Source of the DNA: Argopecten irradians
Taxonomy: Eukaryota; Mollusca; Bivalvia; Pectinida; Pectinidae
Length of the DNA: 64,000 bases
Reading direction: 5' to 3'
Assembly: GCF_041381155.1 (NCBI RefSeq)
Contig: NC_091134.1
Span: 59,241,467-59,305,466, forward strand
Shown: positions 50,601 to 60,150 of the stretch, one piece after another
Position numbering within the stretch: position 1 is the stretch's first letter
Layout: each line of letters begins with the position of its first letter
The notes under the pieces: generated by a model
What the model was told of the DNA's origin: nothing
The model's database searches: none
What the model saw: only the letters and a program-made list of their open reading frames with translations
Position numbers and translations under genes: made by a program

Positions 50601-53367
50601 TCCGTTTTCGTCTAACTGCATCCTTTGCTGTTTTGGATATGTATGGTTTTGAATTTCTTTGGCTGTAAGTTTGATGTAGTGGAATGTTCTCCCTAATTTC
50701 CCTATCGAGTTGTTGACTGAAGACTTCCCAGGCTTCCGATACATTAGAACAGTTCTCAATGTCTTGTAGTTGGATGTTTGTAAGATTTTGCCTGATAGTT
50801 TCATAGTCTCCTTTATGAAAGTTGTATCTTGTTTTAGTGTTGTCTTTAGGGTTGCTATCAACATACACGATTAGGTCAAATGCTAGTACTAGGTGGTCAC
50901 TGGAACCTAGACTTGGATTATACTCAAGATTTTCCACCATTCCTTCCTCATTTGTGATGATCAGGTCCAGGATATTACTTACTTGGCCTTCTCTATATCT
51001 AGTCGGATCCTTTACGTGTTGAAACATGTAGCAGTCCTCGATAGTAGACAAAAATTTGTTAGCAGGGTGGTTGTTTCCGACCGTTGTTGACATAGTCTCC
51101 CAGTTGATCTGTTTGAAGTTCAAATCTCCTACTATTAATATATGTGTAAAGTTCATAGTATACAGCCTGTCAAAGATTTCTAGTATTTTATTGTTGTTCT
51201 CTTCTGTGTTATTTGGGCTCCTATAGATATTCCAAATAAGGAGTTGGTCTCTATTTCGTAGATTAATGGTGCAGGATACTTGATCTTCTAGAGGGTCTAG
51301 CTCAACGTATTCCGAGTTGATGTTACTCTTAATGTAGATCACTACTCCTCTCTTCATGTTGCTAGCTACATAGTGGTGGTAGTTTTCTATCTTGTAGTGG
51401 CAATCTTCATAAGTATATGATGGTGTTTTTTGAAGAATCTCGGTTAGACATATTATGTCAGGGTGACTAATCCGTATAATGTCTTCTAATTCAGCTTTTT
51501 TGGTTTGTGTTAGTGTATCACAGTTCGAGTACATAGTAGTTAGTTTCCCACATACTTCACTTTGAACATCATCTTGGGTAAAACTGGTAAAACAGGTATC
51601 CTATAATATGGTCTTTTGGGAACCTGATTCGGTAATGGTATCGTTGACCGGGTCATCGTCCGAATCAATTGCATATGCTAGTGTTTCCTCTTGGTCGTCC
51701 ATGATGGATATTTGGGAAGAGTTGAGAGTTGTATCATTATATACACTAGCTGTAACCATTCTCAACTTGGCTGACCTTTGGCTGGGCCTTATAGGACTTA
51801 TAAAGTCTACTGATTGTAGTGACCTAACGTCATCCACGGTTGTTGATTTCTGGATGGTTGAAGGGTTTTGATGACTAGGGTTTCGGATAGGACCTGTGGC
51901 GGGGCTATCCCCAGACAGCAGGTCTTTCTCCTTAGATTTTTTGTTTATCTTGGTTCCAGAGGAGCTTGAGCTTGAGGAGGACTCCTTTAAGTTTTCCACA
52001 GTCTTTCTTGCTTTGAATTTTGCCTTTCTTTCCTCACGTTGTAGTTTGGTAAGATCTCTTGTCAATATGGCATTCTTTAGAGATGGAGGTGCTCTGTCTT
52101 TGATATTTCTTGCCTTCTCCAGGAGTTGTTTACGCTCCTGTTTTGCCTTCATTACAGCTACTAGTGGCCTGGATTTGTCTTTGTTATACTTGCCGAGTCT
52201 ATACATGGAGGGTGTTTCCGGTATGGATCCAGTGAGGGCTGTACATAACTGGTTAAAGACCTGGGTGTCATGGGTTTTTATTTCATCTGGTGTTTGGTTT
52301 TCACATTCAGGCATAATTGAACATTGACTCTTAACGGTCATCTGACTACCTTGGCAATAATCATATAGGAAATTAATTAGATATAGTGTCATGGTAGCCA
52401 TCTTCGATTTGGGATCAACCAGAGATGTAACAACACTTTGTCGGGACCATGTCAGGATCATTTCATGCAAGTTTCAGCCAAATCGCACCGATAGAACTTG
52501 ATAAGAAGTCCAAAATGTGTTTTCAAGATGGCGGCAGTGGCGGACATCTTGGATTTCGGATCAACCCGAAAAATAACAACACTTTGTCGGGACCATGTCA
52601 GGATCAGTTCATGCAAGTTTCAGCCAAACCGCACCTGTAGAACTTGAGAAGAAGTTCAAAATGTGTTTTCAAGTTGGCGACTTTGGCAGCCATCTTGGAT
52701 TTCGGATCAACCCGAAAAAACAACACTGTGTCGGGACCATGTCAGAATCATATCATGCAAGTTTCGGCCATGATAAGAATTAAATCCATGGGGTGGGGGT
52801 GTTTATACAACTCAACTCCGCTTTAAATGAGGAGGAACGCTAATTATGGCAAATACAGTAAATACATGGATGTTACAACTGCTTTCTTCATACAAAATGA
52901 TTATGGTAACAATGTCAAAAATATGTGCTAGAAGGTCTACAACAGCTGAAATCAACACCATATAATTAACAAACTTACATATAGGTAACAATCCTGCATT
53001 TGAGTAACATTTACTCATTTTAGTAATCATTTAGATATCCAAATAGAGGATTCTGAGAAATGTAAATAATGTTTTAATTTTTTTTATATAGATCTAAATC
53101 ATATAAATCGGTATAAATCTACAATATGCAAAGTGTTGACAGTATAACTTATCACATTAAAAAAACCAGCACAAATATGTGAAATAATTGTCTATGAATA
53201 AATAAAATAATTAAACATTCATCCTCACAGAAAAATCTAGAACATCGTTCTGGTTTCGTTTTCAAAACATAGATCAAACGACAGCTTTTCAATACCTCTT
53301 TAACTCCACCTTCGCATTGCTGAGCCATTGCTAGCAGCATTCCGTCAAATCTCTCGGGATCACCCAT
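41662..53367 (-). CDS. NUDC: Nuclear migration protein NudC
   Basis: Ten coding exons: 53367-53296, 47795-47718, 47287-47063, 46645-46583, 46249-46139, 45574-45506, 44963-44838, 44046-43963, 42119-42001, 41713-41662. They give 332 residues with matching phases; the human protein has 331. The N-terminus ([17 protein letters not shown]) is followed by a Lys/Glu-rich coiled coil, [17 protein letters not shown], an acidic linker ([17 protein letters not shown]), then the CS/p23-like domain ([42 protein letters not shown]). The C-terminus is [12 protein letters not shown]. NudC acts in the cytoplasm as an Hsp90 co-chaperone that stabilises LIS1 and supports dynein-dependent nuclear migration and mitosis. 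The tiny last exon (17 codons) was found by matching this conserved tail. Intron 1 (5.5 kb) contains a LINE. Confidence 0.96.
43381..43860. repeat. Degenerate ~150-160 bp tandem repeat (family E) in NUDC intron 8
   Basis: About three units share TTTTGACCAGTATC at 43412, 43573 and 43721, with AACTCTAGCAAATATT-like and GAGATCTCATTGATA-like blocks in the same order. Copies are diverged. No termini like those of families A-C were recognised, so this may be a worn fragment of such an element. Confidence 0.6.
44695..44825. repeat. Short tandem repeat in NUDC intron 7
   Basis: Three copies of a ~47-bp unit (GGGACAAAGACTC.ACAC...TATATAACACT) contain a variable AT dinucleotide stretch. They lie just downstream (minus sense) of the donor of the exon at 44838-44963. 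Confidence 0.75.
45573..45746. repeat. 44-bp tandem repeat that copies the NUDC exon 6 acceptor region
   Basis: Four near-identical 44-bp units (AACTGTAACCAAAAACCAAT...GTAATGCCAGATC) run from 45573. The first unit overlaps the exon border at 45574: on the minus strand each unit ends GGTTTTTGGTTACAG followed by TT, so each carries a full 3' splice site with polypyrimidine tract. Only the one nearest the exon gives an open frame. Confidence 0.85.
48670..51600 (-). pseudogene. LINE ORF2: AP endonuclease plus reverse transcriptase, with a stop and a frameshift
   Basis: The endonuclease part (from ATG at 51534; the frame is open to 51600) shows [23 protein letters not shown] and a GSSDH motif, the catalytic signatures of apurinic-type LINE endonucleases. 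The reverse transcriptase (48832-50229) shows [44 protein letters not shown] and FADD. Two lesions inactivate it. A TAA at 50230-50232 lies between endonuclease and RT in the same frame. One extra base in a run of seven T at 48847-48853 shifts the frame before the last ~55 codons, whose sense ([13 protein letters not shown]) resumes in the next frame down to about 48670. Otherwise it is well preserved, so insertion was fairly recent. Confidence 0.9.
51601..52314 (-). CDS. LINE ORF1-like protein
   Basis: 237 residues from the ATG at 52314 (MPECENQ). The frame stays open to 52470, but that upstream part is translated family-D repeat and is unlikely to be protein. The central part [19 protein letters not shown] and a following Lys/Arg/Glu-rich helix resemble ORF1 nucleic-acid-binding proteins of CR1/L2-type LINEs. 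A poly-Ser tract and a Lys-rich stretch follow. It ends in a TAG at 51601-51603, and ORF2 continues in the same frame directly after it, so ORF1 and ORF2 could be one reading frame split by a single stop. Confidence 0.7.
   Translation of the reverse strand: MPECENQTPDEIKTHDTQVFNQLCTALTGSIPETPSMYRLGKYNKDKSRPLVAVMKAKQERKQLLEKARNIKDRAPPSLKNAILTRDLTKLQREERKAKFKARKTVENLKESSSSSSSSGTKINKKSKEKDLLSGDSPATGPIRNPSHQNPSTIQKSTTVDDVRSLQSVDFISPIRPSQRSAKLRMVTASVYNDTTLNSSQISIMDDQEETLAYAIDSDDDPVNDTITESGSQKTIL
52329..52770 (-). repeat. Interspersed repeat family D, copy 2, with ~146-bp tandem units
   Basis: About three units contain CATCTTGGATTTCGGATCAA (52545 and 52691, ~146 bp apart), CGGGACCATGTCAG and CATGCAAGTTTC. 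The left part is the inverted counterpart of 27045-27155. It lies immediately upstream of the LINE ORF1 and may have supplied its 5' region, or been the insertion target. Confidence 0.7.
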
Positions 53368-53614
53368 GGTACTTGCGTCCTTATTTTCAATGTACACAAA
53401 TGGTTTTGCTTGTAAACAAGCCTACTAAAAGTCAGTGTAATGTGCTCCTCCTGTCTGCACGCCTTTTCTCCTTCCACCACGTCTTTGAAACGCTTGTAAC
53501 TCAAACGACAACACGTCTTTAATTTAAGGACTTTATTGACACAGAGTACCAGTAAAACGGAAAGCCGATCTGCGCATGCGTGGTATCTAATCACTTTCAC
53601 TTCCGTAAACAAAG
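53368..53614. promoter_or_regulatory. Divergent promoter of NUDC and the unknown gene at 53615
   Basis: Only 247 bp separate the NUDC start codon (53367, minus) from the start codon of the plus-strand gene (53615). TGCGCATGCG at 53571-53580 is an NRF1-type palindrome. CACTTCCG at 53598-53605 is an ETS-type core just before the plus-strand ATG. Both motifs are typical of bidirectional, TATA-less housekeeping promoters. No TATA box stands out. Confidence 0.6.
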
Positions 53615-56406
53615 ATGTCGATCGCAAGTTTTAGTCGAAGCCAAGGCTTCAGAAATCCAGACGAAGATTTTGTTTTACATGGACGCTCTTCCTCTTTTTG
53701 GTAAGTTGGAGTCGATGCATAAGCAGATTTTCTTACAACAGCAGAGCTTTTGCAATATAAGGGTTTGCTAAAGATTATTTACAGAGTTGGTCAATATATG
53801 GTGATCAATTTTATTACACCAAATAAAACTAAAATGTTTTATTGATAAAAGAACCGGTCGACTTTGCCAATGATCAAATGCACAATTTAATTATTTAGCA
53901 AGTTTGAAGTCCATAGACGAGTAACATATGCCGTCACCCATGTGTGCACAAGTAACGAGTGTTTAAATTTTAAATACTGGAACTTGAAAGGCGGGAAATT
54001 CAAGATGTGTTACTGCATGTTCTGGTATGACACTGTACAGAATGCAAACTACCAACTTTATATTCAATATTGACTAGTTATTATGTTATTAAATATTTTC
54101 TTTATTACAGGGAAAAACCAACGTACTTGAACAATTCCCAAATAACAAAATCATCATCAAGGCTAACAAGTCAGCATACCATGTTCAACCCAGCAAAGTA
54201 TAGCGATAGACACTATGTCAAATCCTTGGGAGATATAGCAAACAACCTAGGATCTCTCAGTGCAAATCTGGACAAAAATGTCTCCTTCAGCAACAAACTG
54301 CAATCTAAAGAATTCAGCAATAACACTCTTAGAACAAGTTTCATCGATACTGACGAGGAATTATCTCGTCTTCGATCACAGACATCTGACCTGAGCTTTA
54401 GGGGTCAACCTTTACGGGAAAATGAAATTGATTGGTTGGACAGATCAAATTCGATGATGTCTCAAAGGATTGCAAATACATACAAAACCAGTTTTCCATA
54501 TAAAGGTGAGATGGATGAAGAGGAAGAATTCACAAAACAGGAGAAGGCTGAGTACCCTCTCAGTACTAAGGACTCTTTGTCTCTTCGATACTTTCCTGTA
54601 ACTATGTCTGCTCCTTATGAACTCTCTTACTTAGATATCAATATTCCTTCTACTAAAAAACACAACATACGACCAAAATCTGCCCCAAGATTCACATTCA
54701 AGTCCAGTAAATCGAAGACAAAAGTGGGCCCGTTCACCAGAACAGATGTAGATAAAATGTTTCTTATGTCATCTGAAGCCCCAGCTACAGGTAAACAATT
54801 TTGATAAATCATATTTAGTCTTATACATTATGTAAACATTTCAAGAAAACTTATTTAACATTAGATTGATAGATAATTTCAGTTTTAAAGCTTTAAAAAA
54901 TATTAATGACATTTTCATTTGACATTCCAACATTTAATGGGTTTTTCCACTGTGTGTACATCATGCATAATGGGTGGTTATCTAATTTAAAAACAACAAA
55001 ATTAATATTCTATTCTTGTATCTTTGAAGATTTCCTTTTATAGATGTAGATAAAACTCAATGTCTTTTATTTGTATATTTATTTCTATTTCTGATAATGC
55101 TAAAAACATTAAATACTTCTATGCTGTAGGTAATTCTCAATAGCTGCTCTCCCATTACCAGTATCTCATGATTGTCTGGCAAACAGTTTTCGTCTGCAAG
55201 GACAAAGTCTTATCAATGCATGTGTATTTTTATCAAATTTGGGTGCAAAAATTAAAAAAAAAAAAACAAAAAAAAAAACATTGAACTGAAAAAACACTAC
55301 TAGGCATATTTCCACAAACATTGTTTGAGACTTTGCATGTAGTAAAAATAAAAAGTACACATGCATCATTGGTGAGAAATTGTACTTGACTGGAACTGCT
55401 CGCCAGCCAGTACAGTTATAATAGATACTAGTATGATGCCAATATATATTTGCTAATACACACTGTATGCATTATTGTAATAACATTTCAATGGTAGGTT
55501 TTGTGGTTTTGATATCAACCTATTGCTTTGATTTTAATCGGGCTGTAATTTGTTAAAAGCATAATTGCTTTTTTCGCTTCCCACAATTTCAAAATTTGCT
55601 GACTGCATGCTAGATGAATATAAATCCAATCAACAATCCTTGTAATTGTGATGCATATTTGCAAAATGTGTAATTTAATGACTGTAAATGATAAAATGTT
55701 GTGCATTCTACTAAAACTAAACATTTGTTTACAAAGCCACATCATCAAAGGTGATTACCTCCCCTTACCAGCCAGAGATTGCCAGACTCCGCATGGAAAG
55801 ATTACGTATAGAACAGGATAGGCTGTTGGAGGTGAAACGTTGTGAAGAAATTGAACGAATCCGAGGACCAAATCCTAAATGGTATTTCCTGTCTTGTTCA
55901 AAAACTAATATAATCATTAACCTGAAAAGATTATAGAGGCATAGGTCAAAATTTAATTTTCAGGTGAATAAATAATCTGTACATGTATTCTTTATTGATA
56001 TAGATTTGAAATGAAAATTTCTGACATGAATTTTAATTAATCATTGACATACACTTGTCAGTCATTAAAGTTCATTGATAATGGGTTTACAAATAAATAT
56101 ATTCGGAGCAAATAATTTTTTACAGTACATTACATTATGTCACCATGCATCTAGCTACCTGTGGTAAAATAATCATTACACCTCTGCATTGTCTACAAAG
56201 TTTTGAAGTAAAAATGTCTAATTTTATTTTTTATTGTCTTACTGAATTTTAGGTATGAGTCTAAAGGCCCAGATTTCCATTACGAATGTAGTAAGAATAC
56301 AGAAATGATGAAACATGAAGATCATTGGGATGAGTTGGTGGAATATCGCAACGGTCTGTTAAATTGTTCAGAGGATTTCAGGAAATCTTACGAAACGTTT
56401 GCTTAA
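53615..56406 (+). CDS. Conserved-looking protein of unknown function, four exons
   Basis: Exons 53615-53700, 54111-54790, 55737-55881 and 56253-56406 join in frame to 354 residues. I do not recognise the family. Residues 1-28 (MSIASFSRSQGFRNPDEDF...) lead into a long Ser/Lys/Arg-rich, probably disordered segment with KHNIRPKSAPRF. Next is a short charged helix (EIARLRMERLRIEQDRLLEV, about residues 270-290). The tail contains IRGPNPKWYESKGPDFHYEC and a Trp/Tyr-rich end (HWDELVEYRNGLL...FRKSYETFA). The compact aromatic tail looks like the conserved part. No membrane segment or signal peptide is seen. Phases and splice sites are all clean. An AATAAA at 56551 lies 145 bp after the stop. A ciliary or cytoskeletal role is possible from its overall look only. 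Confidence 0.82.
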
Positions 56407-56578
56407 AGCTGGAATATTGTTTCTTTAGACTTTATGAATAATTTGCCTATAAATTTGGTTCTTATATAAATGTACATTCACGACATGATATCAATGGTTT
56501 GGATATAAGGACAAAAATTCCATACCAAAATTACAATATAAATTTGAAGAAATAAAAAAAAGAATTGAAAAATGTTCA

Positions 56579-57636
56579 TTAAGGTAGGTCCATACTTTTG
56601 AAAATCGCGCCAATTCATTTGACGCTATACCGGAAGTTGCGGAGGTTGTTTTGAATTCCAGAATGGTTTCCGATACGCCACGACATCACACTTGGATATT
56701 TTTTCAATAGGTGAAAATTGTCTACATATAATATTGAATGTTTAAAATCATTAAATAAATCAAATAAAAGCAGTGAAGTGAAAATTAAATGCTATCTCTG
56801 AGGTTTTTGCGGTCCCTGTCGTAAATAGGAATGGATTTTTAAACACCGGAAGTGCCGTTTGTCGCTATAAATCATAAGACGGGACCCGGCCGGACCGAAA
56901 TTCCAGAATTCTAAAAAAATCGCATACGGATTTCCTTTAAACACACAATTTGGAGAAAATCATAAAAAACAAACAGACATAAACAAGAAATAATATCACA
57001 AAAACGTATGAACTGATGTGGAATGTTTTTTTGCGGCATGATTTTCAAAAAATAGTCAAATATAACCCATCTTAGCACTAGATGAAATGGGGGTAGGGTT
57101 GCGAGTTACAAACTTCAAGCTTACAAAATTGTGAAATTTTGATCGAGGACCCCATGTTTTTTATATGATATTTGAAAAACATATTACCTTGGGCATATCA
57201 TATACAAATATTGTGAAATTGACATGGGTTTTCATTTCCTTTTTGGCCTATTCATTGATTTTTTACGGGCGAAAATATGGCAAAACATGGTAATTACGTA
57301 TAGAAACGGTCCTGGGAAATAACAAAAATTAGTTAGCATTTATAAAAATAAAATAGTTTTGTACATTGTTCTATCGTAAGAAATTTAGGACAAAAAATCA
57401 ACAGGATCGAGACTACATTCACCCTAATATTACAGAAAACATAATTTTATGAATTTTTCTATTTTCGGTCAGCAAATTTGCATGGATGGTATATTTCAAG
57501 CTCAAATATCTTAAAAAGTAGTTCGAGAACACCCATTTATCTTTACAGATTTGAAATCTACATGACAAATGCAAGAAAATAAGACCTGTTAGAAAAAAAT
57601 GACATGGGTTTTACCAAAAGTATGGAGCTACCTTAA
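56579..57636. mobile_element. MITE-like element with TTAAGGTAG(G/C)TCC inverted ends
   Basis: 22-bp terminal inverted repeats (56579-56600 and 57615-57636) differ at one base and start and end with TTAA. The 1058-bp interior has no coding frame. It starts 23 bp after the candidate poly-A signal of the preceding gene. TTAA ends would fit TTAA-specific integration, but no relative was searched. Confidence 0.7.
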
Positions 57637-60150
57637 CAAAAAAATATTTTTATTAATAAATCAACAATATTTTGCACTATTTGCTTCATATTTAATTAAA
57701 TAATACAATTAATGTATAATTCTCATCTTAGATGCAAAGGGAATAATTTCAAATTAAGAATTTTTATCATGACCTACATTAATTGAGGCCAGTGATGAAT
57801 ATAAAAGTTTATCTTGATATACATATACTGTACATAGTGTGTCTATTCAAAACACTTTGTTTTATCATGGCTCCTCATGTTCAGGAAATGGCACCTGATG
57901 GCACTAATGACACCAACCTTATCCAGGTGTAAATGACTGAATAAAATGTCTAAAGTATCGAAATACATAAAATATGCAAGTTTCATTCACTAAGCTATGC
58001 TCCTGATCACCTACATTACATGATGCAGCATTACTGATTTTGATATGGATACATGTATTGTTGATACTGTTTAGCTCTTTTATTGTATTTAATTTGCTTT
58101 CTGCTTTTTTCCGCTTTTTACAGATTGGTAATTATCTGTGACTACACATACATGTCCTGTGATTATATGAGATTATGACAAAAATCTGTCTCCTTTATTG
58201 ATCATAAGAAGTGTATAAATACCTTATTGTCTCAAACAGAAATCAAATTTTAGATTCTACGTTTACAATCTTACCAAGAAATGCTTAAATACATATGTAA
58301 TATGTAATAGAAAGGGATAAATCAATTAGTTAGAATTAGTTTACAAAAGGATCAATGACCAATTGTAAATACAAATATATATACGAAACAATGTTATTCT
58401 GAATTCAAAAGTGTCGCCTCCTATAGTTTAATTCAGAAAAAAACATCTGTAACATTAAATAATTAAAATATAAATGTATGGTATGGTACATTGATTGTTA
58501 ATTCTCAGGTTCTTGAAGGCCAATGGCTATTCAACAAATTAGCACCGTATGGATTTAAAGGCACAATATGATATACCTTTGTACCATGATATCTATATAT
58601 ATCAGTATTAACTGTTTGTATTGTAAAATTTATGTTAGCAATATGTGTAAGACACAATGTAGCAAGCTGTGATATATTGATATGGATTTATTTATTGATA
58701 ATTTGATTAAGTTTTAAAGTCTATAGTTACTGTTTGTTATCCACCAATTGTAAGCATGATTGAGTAGATTTATAGATATACCGGGTATAAATATAAATTT
58801 ATAGATACCTGTATATAATATAAATTTATAGATATATGATATCTATATGCCAACAAATGAATGTCTACTATCAGTGTGATATCAAAGTGAATTTGGTTGG
58901 TCTAATTTGAGTATTCCCATTGTGTATATCAGGTTTTGCTAGTGAACACATGGAGTATAAAGCACAGGACACTGAAATGTACATCTGTATATTGTAATAT
59001 TTGTTGTGTATGGTGTGGGATTAAGTTTAAAATTAAATCAATAAAATTGAGTGCAAATACGAAACATAACTATTCCGTACAGATACTTCATCTGCAGAAT
59101 ATGTTTCTAAAAAATAGGGAAATGATTTAGCCCTTGTTTTGTTTTAATGGAGATAATTTAATGATCACATGTGTTTACTGATAACAGGTATACTATCTTA
59201 TCTATATGGAGCAATAATAGGGGTCTTTATTGTATCTATTTTGTCAGTGTAACTGACAGGTTTGAAATAAGAAAATGAATTACATCCAATAATTGTATTG
59301 AGCACTTTGATGACATGTTATGGATTGATAGTTTGTGACTCTTATTAATTGTAATACATATACAGCAATAATAGTGACTTTTTGTTATACCTGTTGTTTC
59401 CTTTAGTTAAGCTGACAATGTGATTTAAACAAATTCTTGTTGAGATTTGAAATAATTTATATTATTTATCTGCAAAACATTAACAAAAAAAATGAACACA
59501 AACGTTAAAGTTGCATTGTCAGCTTTATGATAAAAAATTGTGAAAAACAGTGTTTCTCTATAGGTGTAAATACCTATTTGATTTCTAAGACTTTTTCTAA
59601 ATAATGTATGTTACAGTGGACTAATAAAGTAACAATGTTGTAAACGGAAGATCTGCTTCTTACTCATATTTTATCCATTGTATGACTGCTTTTGCCATTT
59701 ATGATAATTATATATTTTAATGTAGAAGAGCAAGCATGAAAAAGGAATAAATTATTGCACATGATTAGCATTGATTCATTTTCTATGATAGTTATTGTTT
59801 TTTTCTTCAGAGACCATTTCCTGCATAAAATCTACTCAGTCCAATTGAACATCTGGGCCCAGTTTCATTCCTTAAAAGGAATTCCTTCATTTTAAAATTT
59901 TCCATAGGAAAGCATTTTATATTTTAGGGAAGGTTCCTTAACTTTAGGGTTTTTCCTTAACTTCTGTATTGGAAATTTTAAGTTAAGGAATTCCTTAAAG
60001 TTGAGGAATGTTTATGAAACTGGGCCCTGTATATCCTCAAAAGTCAATTTAAATGTTCCTTAATTAAGAATAAAGAATTCTTTCTGATAAAGCAAAAGCT
60101 ACTAGTGTAGAATTCCTGAAGCTAATTAATATGGGAAGGTGCCAGCCTAA
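57637..60150. other. Intergenic AT-rich region
   Basis: No coding frame with family resemblance. It holds small AT-rich repeats (for example AAATTTATAGATA copies near 58790-58835) and the GGGCCC-ended MITE at 59855-60027. Confidence 0.5.
59855..60027. mobile_element. Small palindromic MITE with GGGCCCAGTTTCAT ends
   Basis: 173 bp. The left end GGGCCCAGTTTCAT is exactly inverted at the right end (ATGAAACTGGGCCC). Inside, ATTCCTTAA / TTAAGGAAT motifs recur in both orientations, so most of the element can fold on itself. No coding frame. Confidence 0.7.

Larger units (their letters stand above)
48250..52330 (-). mobile_element. LINE retrotransposon of the jockey/CR1/L2 group, decayed
   Basis: This is the whole element in NUDC intron 1, in the same orientation as the gene. 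It contains an ORF1-like region, an endonuclease and a reverse transcriptase, described separately. The 5' side abuts family-D repeats at 52329. The 3' side runs through a non-coding stretch (to about 48250-48700) with no clear poly-A or simple-repeat tail, so the left boundary is approximate. Confidence 0.8.

Noticed and set aside
48670-51600. Functional reverse transcriptase gene
   Set aside because: A TAA between the domains and a frameshift near the 3' end break it.
51896-52327. 143-codon plus-strand frame
   Set aside because: Antisense shadow of the LINE ORF1.
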